Shown piece after piece: positions 48,631-57,279 of a stretch of DNA of 64,000 nt. The DNA comes from DATKRB01 sp035532415 (lineage in GTDB: Bacteria > Actinomycetota > Acidimicrobiia > Acidimicrobiales > RAAP-2): NCBI GenBank assembly GCA_035532415.1, contig DATKRB010000023.1:1-64000 (forward strand), written 5' to 3'. Every line of letters begins with the position of its first letter. Within the stretch, counting starts at the first letter, position 1. Below the pieces are notes generated by a model, which saw nothing but the letters and a program-made list of their open reading frames with translations, made no database searches and had not been told where the DNA came from. A program made the position numbers and the translations under genes.

Positions 48631-51015
48631 GTGGCGGCGGGCGACATCGGGAACGTGGGCGCCGTCACGTCACGGCGGGCGACCGGGAGCGCCGTGTTCT
48701 CGGCGTTGGGCCGTACCGTGGTGCGGTTCAGATGGTTCGTAGTGGCGATCTGGGTCGTCGGCACCGTCCTCGCCGTTCATGCGCTTCCCTCGCTCGGCAG
48801 CCAGGTCGACAACAACAACAGTGCCTTTCTCCCGGCCGGCGCCCCGAGCAACCTCGCCGCCGTCCTGGCCGAGCCACTCGCCGGGTCGATCTCGATGAGC
48901 CAGATCCCGATCGTCGCGGTCACCTCGCAGGCGGAGCTCGGCGCGGCCGATCAGACCGCGCTCTCCCGCGCAGCGGTCGAGCTGTCCCGCGTCCCGACCG
49001 TGCGAGCGGTTCGCTTCATCGGCGACTCCGCCGACGGCCGGGCGTCCCAGCTGTTGGTGATCTCGTCGATCTCACCCTTCGACCAGGGACGCGAGAGCAC
49101 GCTCGTCGGCGATCTCTCGGCAGCGCTCAGCCGATCGCAGCTCCCTCCCGACCTCAAGGCCCATCCGGCCGGCCAGCTGGCCAGCAACGTCGCGAACCAG
49201 CAGCAATCCGAGCGGACGGGCAAGGAGGTGCAGGCCTTCTCCGTGCTGTTCATCCTGGTCCTACTGCTGGTGATCTTCCGATCGGTGCTCGCACCTCTGA
49301 TCACCCTCCTTCCCGCGGTCCTGGTGCTCCAACTGGCCGGCGCGCTCATCGGGGGTCTCGGCTCGGTCGGGCTCAGGATCTCCGCCATCACCCAGTTGCT
49401 GTTGATCGTCCTGGTCCTCGGGGCGGGCACCGACTACGGCCTGTTCCTCGTGTTCCGGGTTCGGGAGGAGCTGCTGCGCGGGCGCGAGCCCAAGGATGCG
49501 GTGAGCACCGCCGTCCACCGGGTCGGCGAGTCGATCGCCGCGTCCGCCGCGACGGTCGTCGTGGCGCTGCTCACGCTGCTGCTGGCCAGCTTCGGGCTCT
49601 ACCACGACCTCGGCGTGCCGCTGGCCATCGGCGTCGCCGTCATGCTGCTCGCGGGGCTCACCCTGCTGCCCGCCCTGCTGGCCATCCTCGGGCGGGCCGT
49701 GTTCTGGCCGACCAGCACCGCCCCGACCGAGCAGCACGGGGGGACCTGGGGCCGGGTGGCCGGGCGGCTGGTCCGTCGACCGGCCCGCACGCTGGGGATC
49801 GGGGTGCTCGTCTTCGGCGCCTTGGCCGTCGCTGCGATCGGGTACCGCGCAGGCGGGTTCGGTGGGGCGACGAACGCGCCGACCGGTTCCGGGGCGGCCA
49901 AGGGCAACGCGGCATTGGCGGCCCACTTCCCCCAGTCCAGCCAGAACCCGACCACCCTGGTGATGCGGTTCGCCGCCCCGTTGTGGTCGGACCCCGGCAG
50001 GATCGCCGAGGCGACGACCCGTCTTCGGGCATCGGGCAGCTTCACGAAGCTCGCGGGCCCGCTCAACCCGAACGGGAGCCGGCTGACCCCGTCCGAGCTG
50101 CAGAGCCTCCACGCCGAGCTCGGTCCGGCCCAATCGCTCGACCGGGTGCAGCAGCCGGGTTCCACGGTGCCGGCGGCGATCTACTCGGCCTACGTCGCGA
50201 CCGGCCACTTCCTGAGCGCCGACGGCCGGACGGTCCTGTGGCAGGCGGGCCTGCGGGCCGGGGAGCCGGGAACGACGGCGGCGCTCGACGCCGTGCCGGC
50301 GATCCGTGCCGATGTGGAGCACGTGGGTCGGCAGGTCGGTGCGTCCGCGGTGGGCGTGGCCGGACAGGCGCCGGCGCTGTACGACGTGAGCACCGTCTCG
50401 GACGGGGACCTCAAGCGGCTTGTGCCGATCGCCGTGCTGGCCATCGGACTCGTCCTGGCGCTCGTCCTGCGCAGCCTGGTCGCGCCGCTGTACCTCATCC
50501 TGAGCGTGGTGCTGTCGTACCTCGCCTCGCTCGGGGTGGCGGTGATCGTCCTGATCGGCTTCGCCGGCCAGGGTGGGATCACGTTCGTCCTCCCGTTCCT
50601 GATGTTCATCTTCCTGCTCGCCCTCGGCGAGGACTACAACATTCTCGTGATGACCAGGATCCGCGAGGAGGCGGAGGGCCGGCCGCTCCGTGAGGCGGTG
50701 GTCCGGGCCGTCGGCGCCACCGGCCCGACGGTGACGTCGGCCGGACTGGTCCTCGCCGGCACCTTCGCGGTCCTGGCCATCGGGGGTGGTGCCGGCAGCG
50801 GCGGGAGCCAGGCGAGGGCGATCGGCTTCGGCCTGGCCGTCGGGATACTGCTCGACACGTTCGTGGTCCGGACGGTGCTGGTGCCGTCGACGGCAGCGCT
50901 CCTCGGGCGGTGGAACTGGTGGCCCTCGGCGATGGGCCGGCGGCCGGCCCGCGCGACCTCGGATCGCGTGGCCACCGGAGTGGTTCCGAGCAGGGGGGGT
51001 GGGGAGCTTCGGTGA
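48631..51015 (+). CDS. MMPL family transporter (RND superfamily)
   Basis: A 794-residue MMPL transporter. It starts with a transmembrane helix (RFRWFVVAIWVVGTVLAVHAL), followed by two periplasmic domains and two bundles of transmembrane helices. The Asp-Tyr of the proton pathway is visible as GTDYG near residue 270 and GEDYN near residue 667, the canonical MMPL pair. Such proteins export lipids, glycolipids or drugs. GTG 48631 is likely. It overlaps the following MFS gene by four bases (GTGA), so the two are one operon. Confidence 0.9.
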   Translation: MAAGDIGNVGAVTSRRATGSAVFSALGRTVVRFRWFVVAIWVVGTVLAVHALPSLGSQVDNNNSAFLPAGAPSNLAAVLAEPLAGSISMSQIPIVAVTSQAELGAADQTALSRAAVELSRVPTVRAVRFIGDSADGRASQLLVISSISPFDQGRESTLVGDLSAALSRSQLPPDLKAHPAGQLASNVANQQQSERTGKEVQAFSVLFILVLLLVIFRSVLAPLITLLPAVLVLQLAGALIGGLGSVGLRISAITQLLLIVLVLGAGTDYGLFLVFRVREELLRGREPKDAVSTAVHRVGESIAASAATVVVALLTLLLASFGLYHDLGVPLAIGVAVMLLAGLTLLPALLAILGRAVFWPTSTAPTEQHGGTWGRVAGRLVRRPARTLGIGVLVFGALAVAAIGYRAGGFGGATNAPTGSGAAKGNAALAAHFPQSSQNPTTLVMRFAAPLWSDPGRIAEATTRLRASGSFTKLAGPLNPNGSRLTPSELQSLHAELGPAQSLDRVQQPGSTVPAAIYSAYVATGHFLSADGRTVLWQAGLRAGEPGTTAALDAVPAIRADVEHVGRQVGASAVGVAGQAPALYDVSTVSDGDLKRLVPIAVLAIGLVLALVLRSLVAPLYLILSVVLSYLASLGVAVIVLIGFAGQGGITFVLPFLMFIFLLALGEDYNILVMTRIREEAEGRPLREAVVRAVGATGPTVTSAGLVLAGTFAVLAIGGGAGSGGSQARAIGFGLAVGILLDTFVVRTVLVPSTAALLGRWNWWPSAMGRRPARATSDRVATGVVPSRGGGELR

Positions 51016-53060
51016 CGGTGAGCGACGGTCTGCCCGCCGTGGGAGCGGTCGAGATGTCGAGGCGGCGGATCCTGCTCGTCATGAGTGCCCTCATGCTGGG
51101 GATGCTCCTCGCTGCGCTCGACCAGACCATCGTGTCGACCGCCTTGCCGACCATCGTCGGCGATCTCGGCGGTGCCTCCCACCTCTCCTGGGTGGTCACC
51201 GCGTACCTGCTGGCCTCAACCGTCTCGACGCCCCTGTGGGGGAAGTTGGGCGACCTGTACGGGCGCAAGCAGCTGTTTCAGGCGTCGATCGTGATCTTCG
51301 TGCTGGGCTCCGTCCTCGCGGGACTCAGCCAGTCGATGCTGGAGCTGGTCGTCTTCCGAGCGGTTCAGGGTCTTGGCGGCGGCGGGCTCATCATCGGGGC
51401 CCAGGCCATCGTCGGCGACGTCGTCTCACCGAGGGAGAGGGGTCGTTATCAGGGGCTCTTCGGTGCGGTGTTCGGATTGGCCACCATCCTCGGACCGTTG
51501 ATCGGGGGGCTGTTCGTGGAGTACCTCTCGTGGCGATGGGTGTTCTACGTGAACGTCCCGATCGGGATCGTCGCCCTCTTCGTCACCGCCGCCCAGCTCC
51601 CCGGGCAACTGCAGCGGGTCCATCGGGTGATCGACTACGCGGGTACCGCCGCGCTGGCCCTTGCGACTTCGGCGCTGGTGCTCTTCACCAGCCTCGGAGG
51701 CTCGACCTACCGGTGGCTGTCGGTCCCCATCGTGACGATGGGGGTGCTCGGGGTGGTCCTGACCGTCGTCTTCGTCCGGATCGAGCGGCGGGCCGTCGAG
51801 CCCGTGCTCCCGCTCGCCCTCTTCCGGAACCGGGTGTTCAGCGCAGCCGCAGCGATCGGCTTCGTGATCGGTTTCGCCATGTTCGGCGCCCTGACCTTCG
51901 TGCCCCAGTTCTTTCAGGTCGTGAAGGGCCTGTCGCCGACCGCGTCCGGCCTCCGGCTCCTGCCGATGATGGGTGGAATGCTGGTCGCCTCCATCGGATC
52001 CGGCCAGATCGTCAGCCGCTGGGGGCGCTACAAGGTGTTCCCTGTGGTCGGGACGGCCCTCACCACCATCGGCCTGTACCTGATGTCGACGGTCGGCGTC
52101 GAGACCAGCGGCGCGGTGACCGCGGTGTACATGGCCGTGTTCGGATCGGGCCTCGGCCTGGTGATGCAGGTGCTCGTCGTGGCCGTGCAGAACGCGGTGC
52201 CCTATACGGAGCTCGGGGTGGCGACGTCGGGGGCCACGTTCTTCCGGTCGATCGGCGGTTCGTTCGGTGCCGCGGCGTTCGGCGCGGTGTACGCCAACCT
52301 GATCGGGGGGAAGATCGCCCATTATCTCGGCGGCGCCCGGATATCGGCCCGGGACACCGCGGAGCTCTCCAACCCGGCGTTGCTGCACCGACTGCCGGCG
52401 CCTGTTCAGGCTGCGGTGGTCCACGGTGTGGCATCCACCGTTCAGGAGGTGTTCCTCATCGCCACGCCGATCGCCGCCCTGGCGTTCGTCCTCACGTGGC
52501 TCCTCCCCGAGGTCGAGCTCCGGCAGACGGTGCGTCCGGGCGCCGAGGCGGGGGACGGCTTCGGGGTGCCCGAGGACCGTACGTCCCTGCAGGAGGTGGA
52601 GCTCGCTCTCGAGCGGGTGGCGAGGCGCGAGAACCGGACGCTCCTCTACCGATCGCTGGCCGAGCGGGCGGGGCTCGACCTGTCGCCCGGGTCGTGTTGG
52701 TTGCTCTACCGGTTGGCGGACCGTCCGGACCGGACGCTCGCCGACCTCCTGGTCCGATGGAAGGGCGGCATCGACCGGATCGAACCCCTCGTCAGGGAAT
52801 TGGTGGACGCCGGTCTGGTCGGCGATCCCGAGGGAGGGCGGCTGGGCCCGACCGATGAGGGCCGTGCTGCCATGGACAGGCTCGAGGCGGCCCGTCGCGA
52901 ACGGATGACCGAGCTCCTGCAGGGGTGGGATCCCGAGGCGCACCCCGAGGTCGTCGACCTGGTGCGCCGGCTCGCGCACGCGCTCCTGGTCGACGACGAG
53001 AAGCTCCTGGCCGTTGCCCGGGACACCGTGAGCGAGGCCGGGCCGTCGAGGGCACGCTGA
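51012..53060 (+). CDS. MFS transporter (DHA2, EmrB/QacA-type) with C-terminal winged-helix-like domain
   Basis: A 682-residue DHA2 drug exporter. Residues 15-500 carry 14 predicted helices with the DHA2 motif LDQTIVSTALPTIVGD near residue 37 and GKLGDLYGRKQL near residue 77. Residues about 515-682 (ERVARRENRTLLYRSLAERA, LAERAGLDLSPGSCWLLYRL) read like a MarR-type winged helix, cytosolic after the last helix. A fusion of exporter and DNA-binding-like domain may allow drug-responsive control, but no DNA binding is shown. It overlaps the MMPL gene by four bases. The GTG at 51012 fixes the start. Confidence 0.9.
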   Translation: MTVSDGLPAVGAVEMSRRRILLVMSALMLGMLLAALDQTIVSTALPTIVGDLGGASHLSWVVTAYLLASTVSTPLWGKLGDLYGRKQLFQASIVIFVLGSVLAGLSQSMLELVVFRAVQGLGGGGLIIGAQAIVGDVVSPRERGRYQGLFGAVFGLATILGPLIGGLFVEYLSWRWVFYVNVPIGIVALFVTAAQLPGQLQRVHRVIDYAGTAALALATSALVLFTSLGGSTYRWLSVPIVTMGVLGVVLTVVFVRIERRAVEPVLPLALFRNRVFSAAAAIGFVIGFAMFGALTFVPQFFQVVKGLSPTASGLRLLPMMGGMLVASIGSGQIVSRWGRYKVFPVVGTALTTIGLYLMSTVGVETSGAVTAVYMAVFGSGLGLVMQVLVVAVQNAVPYTELGVATSGATFFRSIGGSFGAAAFGAVYANLIGGKIAHYLGGARISARDTAELSNPALLHRLPAPVQAAVVHGVASTVQEVFLIATPIAALAFVLTWLLPEVELRQTVRPGAEAGDGFGVPEDRTSLQEVELALERVARRENRTLLYRSLAERAGLDLSPGSCWLLYRLADRPDRTLADLLVRWKGGIDRIEPLVRELVDAGLVGDPEGGRLGPTDEGRAAMDRLEAARRERMTELLQGWDPEAHPEVVDLVRRLAHALLVDDEKLLAVARDTVSEAGPSRAR

Positions 53061-53146
53061 GGCAGGCCCGGCTCGACCGGGCGACCTCATCCGAGCGAGG
53101 GGCGCCCGGACGCGGCAGAGTGGTGGTCGGGACCACGGAGGCGAGG

Positions 53147-53404
53147 TTGAGAGAAGAGATCGGTCCGGAGGGTGACGAGGCTCCCGAGGTCCCGCCGCGG
53201 GCCCGGCAGCGCGACGTGCGGATGGTGCTCACCGGCGTGGTGGCCGTGCTCTTGGTGTGGTTCGCCATCGCCAATCTCCAGCAAGTCCGGATCCATTTCT
53301 GGGTTTTCACGGCGAGGGCACCCCTGATCGGGGTCGTCGCGATAGCCGGGCTGCTCGGCGGGGTGATCGGGCTGTTCCTGCGCCGGAGGCGCCGACCGAG
53401 CTAG
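53147..53404 (+). CDS. Small LapA-domain-like membrane protein
   Basis: An 85-residue protein with a basic N-terminus (PPRARQRDVR) and two membrane segments: VLTGVVAVLLVWFAIANLQQ and a second one ending in VIGLFLRRRRR. The pattern FAIANLQQVRIHFWVF is typical of the LapA (DUF1049) family, of unknown function. TTG 53147 has a good GGAGGCGAGG upstream; GTG 53120 is an alternative. It starts 87 bp after the MFS gene. Confidence 0.75.
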   Translation: MREEIGPEGDEAPEVPPRARQRDVRMVLTGVVAVLLVWFAIANLQQVRIHFWVFTARAPLIGVVAIAGLLGGVIGLFLRRRRRPS

Positions 53405-53587
53405 GCATGGCCGGCGGGCGCCGGCCGAGGTGCCGTCGTAGACTGGCCCCGCGCCCGGAACCGGGCGGCCCGGGAACCCGGACTCGTTGTCCGTCGTATC
53501 GGATTGCGCGATCATGAGTCTCGAGTTCGAGGGGTTTGAGGAGGTCCTTCAGCGTGTGGCCACGGCAGGGCGTCGAACGAGGGGGGC

Positions 53588-53983
53588 ATGGTGCCGCTCT
53601 CCGAGCATGAGCAGCGCATCCTGGCCGAGCTGGAGGAGTCGTTGGTTCGCCAGGACCCCGAGTTCGCCGAACGCGTGCGGTCCGAGACCGTGTACCGCCA
53701 CGCCGGGCGGTTCTGCAAGTGGTCGGCCGTCGGGTTCGTGGCCGGGGTAACCGTTCTCGTCGCGTTCTACTCCCGGTCGGTGGTGCTGGGCTTCCTCGGC
53801 GTCGCCGTGATGTTCGCATCGGCGGTGGTGTTCGAGCGCAACCTGCGCCGGATGGGGCGGGCCGGGTGGCACGACCTGACCACGCGCAAAGGCGAGGACG
53901 GCCATCCCGCCGGCGGCGGGATAGAGGGCGCGGTGCACGAGGCCCGGGAGTGGTTGCGCACGCGCTTTCGACGTGAGCGCTGA
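53588..53983 (+). CDS. DUF3040 family membrane protein
   Basis: A 131-residue DUF3040 protein. It begins VPLSEHEQRILAELEESLVRQDP, the family signature, and has two membrane helices (VGFVAGVTVLVAFY and VLGFLGVAVMFASAVVF) followed by a cytosolic tail. Actinobacteria carry it just upstream of the division and cell-wall cluster, which is the case here, so a division-related role is plausible but unproven. ATG 53588 follows an ACGAGGGGGG site. It overlaps the ROK kinase gene start by 11 bases. Confidence 0.9.
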   Translation: MVPLSEHEQRILAELEESLVRQDPEFAERVRSETVYRHAGRFCKWSAVGFVAGVTVLVAFYSRSVVLGFLGVAVMFASAVVFERNLRRMGRAGWHDLTTRKGEDGHPAGGGIEGAVHEAREWLRTRFRRER

Positions 53984-54905
53984 GCCGTCCGGGGTGGCCG
54001 AGGCGGACGTCGGTGCCCGAAGGGGGCCGGATGACCGACCCGGGAAACGGTGCCTGGCGGTGGACGTCGGGGGGACGAAGCTCGCGGTCGGTCTGGTGGA
54101 CGCCTCCGGTGGGCTCTCCCACGAGGAGCACGCCCCGACGCCGGTCACCGACGATCCCGAGGTGATCTGGTCCGCCTTGGCCCGGCTCGTCGACGGCGCG
54201 CTGCACGCCGGGCCTTCCGTCGTGTGCGGCGTCGGTTGCGGTGGGCCGATGACCGCCGGGGGAGAACGGGTCTCGCCTCTCAACATCCCAGCGTGGAGGG
54301 GATTCCCGTTGCGTCGCCGCCTGGCCGGTCTGACCGGGCTGCCCGCCCGGGTCGACAACGATGCCAAGGCGCTCGCCCTGGGGGAGGGCTGGGCCGGGGC
54401 CGCCGTCGGCCGAGACGACTACATGGCGATGGTGGTGTCGACGGGCGTGGGCGGAGGGATCGTGTCGTCAGGGCGCGTCCTCAACGGGCGGACGGGCAAC
54501 GCCGGGCACGTCGGGCACGTCGTCGTCGAGCCCGGGGGACGCCATTGCCGGTGCGGAGGTCGGGGCTGCCTCGAGGCTGAGATCTCGGGAACGGCCATCG
54601 CCGAGATCACCGGCCGCCCCGCCGCGGAGGCAACCCCCGAGGTGATCGAGCGGGCCGGCTGCCTGGTCGGGCGAGCCGTGGCCTCGGTGGCCAACCTCCT
54701 CGACCTCTCCCTGGTCGTGGTCGCCGGCTCCGTGGCGCTCGGCTTCGGCGAGCCGTTCTTTGAGGCAGCGCGACGGGAGCTCGCGTACCGCGCGGGGTTC
54801 GAGTACTCGGCCGGCACCGAGATCGTCCCCGCCGGGCTGGGTCCCAGCGGCCCCCTCGTGGGGGCGGGGGCGGTCGGCTGGGGCTTCGACCGGGCGACGG
54901 CGTGA
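53973..54905 (+). CDS. ROK-family sugar kinase (glucokinase-like)
   Basis: A 310-residue ROK kinase that phosphorylates glucose or a related sugar with ATP. The ATP motif is AVDVGGTKLAVG near residue 29, the catalytic Asp is in DNDAKALALGE near residue 128 and the zinc site CRCGGRGCLEAE near residue 192. Both are intact. The N-terminal 25 residues are a variable basic extension. GTG 53973 overlaps the DUF3040 stop, and the gene overlaps the next by four bases, forming one run through 55273. Confidence 0.9.
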   Translation: MSAEPSGVAEADVGARRGPDDRPGKRCLAVDVGGTKLAVGLVDASGGLSHEEHAPTPVTDDPEVIWSALARLVDGALHAGPSVVCGVGCGGPMTAGGERVSPLNIPAWRGFPLRRRLAGLTGLPARVDNDAKALALGEGWAGAAVGRDDYMAMVVSTGVGGGIVSSGRVLNGRTGNAGHVGHVVVEPGGRHCRCGGRGCLEAEISGTAIAEITGRPAAEATPEVIERAGCLVGRAVASVANLLDLSLVVVAGSVALGFGEPFFEAARRELAYRAGFEYSAGTEIVPAGLGPSGPLVGAGAVGWGFDRATA

Positions 54906-55273
54906 GGGGAACGCCCGCGGCGGGCGGGGAGCCTTCGCCGCCGCCCGACCGTGTGCGCTTCCCGCCGCCGGCCGGGTGGGGGACCGCCGCCGCACCGGTG
55001 GCGAGGGCCATCGCGATGCGCCCCCACCTCTGGGTGACGGCGGCCTCCACCCTGTTTCGTCTGGCCCGACCTCGCTGGTGGGCGCGACGGCCGTTCCTCC
55101 CACTCCCCGACGAGGCCTACTGGCAGTTCCGGCTGCTGACGGCCTTCGGCGGGCCCGACCGGCCGGAGGGGGACCGAGCCGGTGCGGACGACCGGGCGGG
55201 GGTCCAGCTCTCGGCCGAGGACGTGATCGCGTATTTGCGGTGGTGTCGCAGGATGCCGGCGGCTCGCGGTTAG
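54902..55273 (+). CDS. Conserved hypothetical protein (Trp/Arg-rich)
   Basis: A 123-residue protein with a Pro-rich N-terminus, a Trp/Arg-rich centre (RLARPRWWARRPFLPLPDEA) and a C-terminal helix DVIAYLRWCRRMPAAR. It matches no family I can name, but the PLPDEAYWQFRLLTAFGG segment looks conserved and globular. The GTG at 54902 overlaps the ROK kinase stop by four bases (GTGA), so it is translationally coupled to that kinase. A role in cell-wall work is only suggested by location. Confidence 0.65.
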   Translation: MRGTPAAGGEPSPPPDRVRFPPPAGWGTAAAPVARAIAMRPHLWVTAASTLFRLARPRWWARRPFLPLPDEAYWQFRLLTAFGGPDRPEGDRAGADDRAGVQLSAEDVIAYLRWCRRMPAARG

Positions 55274-55284
55274 CCTCTGGCGTT

Positions 55285-55791
55285 ATGGAGCGGGCCCTCC
55301 TGCTCAATGCGACCTACGAGCCGCTTGCCCTGGTGTCCGACCGCCGTGCGGTCGTGCTGGTCCTCGCCGGACGGGCCGAGGCCATCGCGTTCCGGCCGCA
55401 GGCGACCGTGTTCCATTCCGCCTCCCTCTCCGTGGAGGTGCCGTCGATCATCAGGCTGTCGCACATGGTGCGTATTCCGAGATGGGCCCGGACGCCCCCG
55501 CTGACGCGCCGGGCGGTGCTCCGCCGTGACGGCGGCCGGTGCGTCTACTGCTCCGAGCCGGCAGATACCGTCGATCACGTGGTGCCGAAGAGCCGCGGTG
55601 GACGTCACGAATGGTCCAATGTCGTCGCCGCCTGCCAGCGCGACAATCTCGCCAAGGGTGATCGCCTGCTCTCGGAGCTGGGGTGGTCGCTCCCTTTTCG
55701 GCCATCGGCGCCCGACGGGCACCTCTGGCGCCTCCGGCACCTGGCCGATGTCGACCCGCTCTGGGCGCCCTACCTGGCCGCGGCGTCGTAG
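55285..55791 (+). CDS. HNH endonuclease family protein
   Basis: A 168-residue HNH nuclease. The HNH core is CVYCSEPADTVDHVVPKSRGG near residue 87, then WSNVVAACQRDNLAKGDRLL, with the zinc CxxC-type and His-Asn residues present. The N-terminal half (MERALLLNATYEPLALVSDR) is typical of the stand-alone actinobacterial family. ATG 55285 fits the family start. Its place beside the cell-division cluster is common in actinobacteria, though no link in function is known. It lies 11 bp after the previous gene. Confidence 0.9.
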   Translation: MERALLLNATYEPLALVSDRRAVVLVLAGRAEAIAFRPQATVFHSASLSVEVPSIIRLSHMVRIPRWARTPPLTRRAVLRRDGGRCVYCSEPADTVDHVVPKSRGGRHEWSNVVAACQRDNLAKGDRLLSELGWSLPFRPSAPDGHLWRLRHLADVDPLWAPYLAAAS

Positions 55792-55848
55792 GATCCCCGC
55801 CCTGAGCCCCTCCACCCTGGACGAGCCCGCCCTCGACGCGCTCCCCGG

Positions 55849-56559
55849 ATGAGCACCGGACCCGGAGGCGGGCGCACGGCGTCGTGGTTCGATGTCGAAC
55901 GGTTCCGCTCCCTGACCACGAGATCGATCGTGGTTCGCCGCGCCTCGGACCGTGCCCTGGTCCTCGGGAGCACACAGGATGATCTCCTCGTCTCCCGGCC
56001 CGCTGCCGAGGCAGCCGGTGTGGAGCTGCTCCGGCGTCGGAGCGGGGGTGGCGCCGTCCTCGTCCTCCCGAGCGACCCGATCTGGGTGGACCTGTGGGTG
56101 CCCCGCGGTGACGCCCTGTTCGACGAGGACGTCTCGCGGGCGCCCGGCTGGGTGGGCGAATCCTGGGCGGCAGCTCTGGCAGACCTTGGTGCGGCCCTGC
56201 TGCGAGTCCACAGCGGCGCCCTGGTCCCGGGGGCGTGGTCGGACCTGGTGTGCTTCGCCGGGGTCGGGCCGGGAGAGGTCCTGGCGGAAGGACGAAAGGT
56301 CGTGGGCGTCGCCCAGTGGCGGAGCCGACAGGGATCGCTGTTCCACTCCGCAGCGTACCGCCGATGGGACCCGGTCCCCCTGGTGGGCCTGCTCGACGTG
56401 CCCCCGGCGCGACGTGAAGCGATGGCGTCGGCATTGCGCCGGGTGGCGATCGGTCTCGACGAGCTCCTCGGCCGGGAGCCCGATCCCTCCGAGGTCGAGA
56501 AGGCCCTGTTCCGTCGATTGCCGCCGGGTCCCTGGAGCGTCCTCCCAGCCGATCGCTGA
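55849..56559 (+). CDS. Lipoate--protein ligase A-like protein
   Basis: A 236-residue biotin/lipoate ligase-fold protein. The ligand motif RRRSGGGAVLVLPSDP near residue 60 and the catalytic-Lys region GRKVVGVAQWRSRQGSLFHSA near residue 147 match LplA. The HxxGN pattern following the GGG motif in E. coli LplA is replaced here by DPIWVDLWVP, so specificity or activity may differ, perhaps octanoate transfer. The ATG follows a moderate site. It ends 300 bp before mraZ. Confidence 0.82.
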   Translation: MSTGPGGGRTASWFDVERFRSLTTRSIVVRRASDRALVLGSTQDDLLVSRPAAEAAGVELLRRRSGGGAVLVLPSDPIWVDLWVPRGDALFDEDVSRAPGWVGESWAAALADLGAALLRVHSGALVPGAWSDLVCFAGVGPGEVLAEGRKVVGVAQWRSRQGSLFHSAAYRRWDPVPLVGLLDVPPARREAMASALRRVAIGLDELLGREPDPSEVEKALFRRLPPGPWSVLPADR

Positions 56560-56859
56560 CAGTCGCCGGGCCCGCCCGGCTGCTTCGGGTCTCGCAGAAG
56601 GCCACCAGGTCCCGCTGCCTGCCCCTCGCCTCACGACGCCCTCGGGCCGCGCCCCCGATTGCGGTGTCCGACGCGCCTCGTGGGCCCGTCACGCGATCGA
56701 GAGCCCCTGCACTGCCTCGCCGGCTCGCCGTCGCCTCCGGGTGGAGGACCCGGGGTTCACCTTGTTGACCGGTGGGGGAAAGGGGCGTAAAGTGGCACGA
56801 AGTGGTTTGGAAGGGCGGATTAGGGCGCGATCCAGGGAGCGTCTTGGGGGCAATGACCG
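56560..56859 (+). promoter_or_regulatory. mraZ promoter with 10-bp-spaced GTGG boxes (MraZ operator)
   Basis: In the 300 bp before mraZ, boxes GTGG at 56772, GGGG at 56782, GTGG at 56792 and GTGG at 56802 recur every 10 bp, the pattern MraZ binds in other bacteria. They overlap a promoter-like TTGACC (56765-56770), a 17-base spacer and TAAAGT (56788-56793). This predicts MraZ autorepression of the division cluster. The preceding 200 bp contain no gene and may hold the lplA-like gene's end region. Confidence 0.75.
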
Positions 56860-57279
56860 GTGGCAGGGTTCGTGGGCAGGTACGAGCATTCGCTCGACAC
56901 CAAGGGCAGGGTGATCCTGCCTGCCAAGTTCCGCGCCGCATTCGAGCGGGGCGGCTACCTCACCGAGAACCGCGAAGGCTGTCTCGCTCTTTGGACGCCG
57001 GGGGAGTTCGAGCGCCAGATGGCGGCCATGCAGGAGCGGGCAGCCGACGGCAGGGCGAATCGCAACCGGGCACGGCTCTGGGCCGCCACGTCCCACGAGG
57101 TGGAGATCGATCGGCAAGGGCGTATGCCCATTCCCGCCCATCTCCGGGAGTTCGCGGCCCTGGCGGGCGACGTCCTGGTGCACGGAGCGATCGACCGGGT
57201 GGAGTTGTGGAACCCGGTTGCATGGGAGGAACGAGTACGTCCCGACGAGCGTTGGTTGCTCGAGGACGGGGACGAGTGA
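56860..57279 (+). CDS. mraZ: Transcriptional regulator MraZ
   Basis: A 139-residue MraZ with two SpoVT/AbrB-like repeats. It represses the mra/division cluster. YEHSLDTKGRVILPAKFRAAF near residue 8 and HEVEIDRQGRMPIPAHLREFA near residue 80 are the paired DxKGR/DxxGR motifs. The GTG start overlaps a GTGG sequence. Its stop overlaps the next gene's GTG by four bases. Predicted operator boxes lie just upstream (56772-56805). Confidence 0.97.
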   Translation: MAGFVGRYEHSLDTKGRVILPAKFRAAFERGGYLTENREGCLALWTPGEFERQMAAMQERAADGRANRNRARLWAATSHEVEIDRQGRMPIPAHLREFAALAGDVLVHGAIDRVELWNPVAWEERVRPDERWLLEDGDE

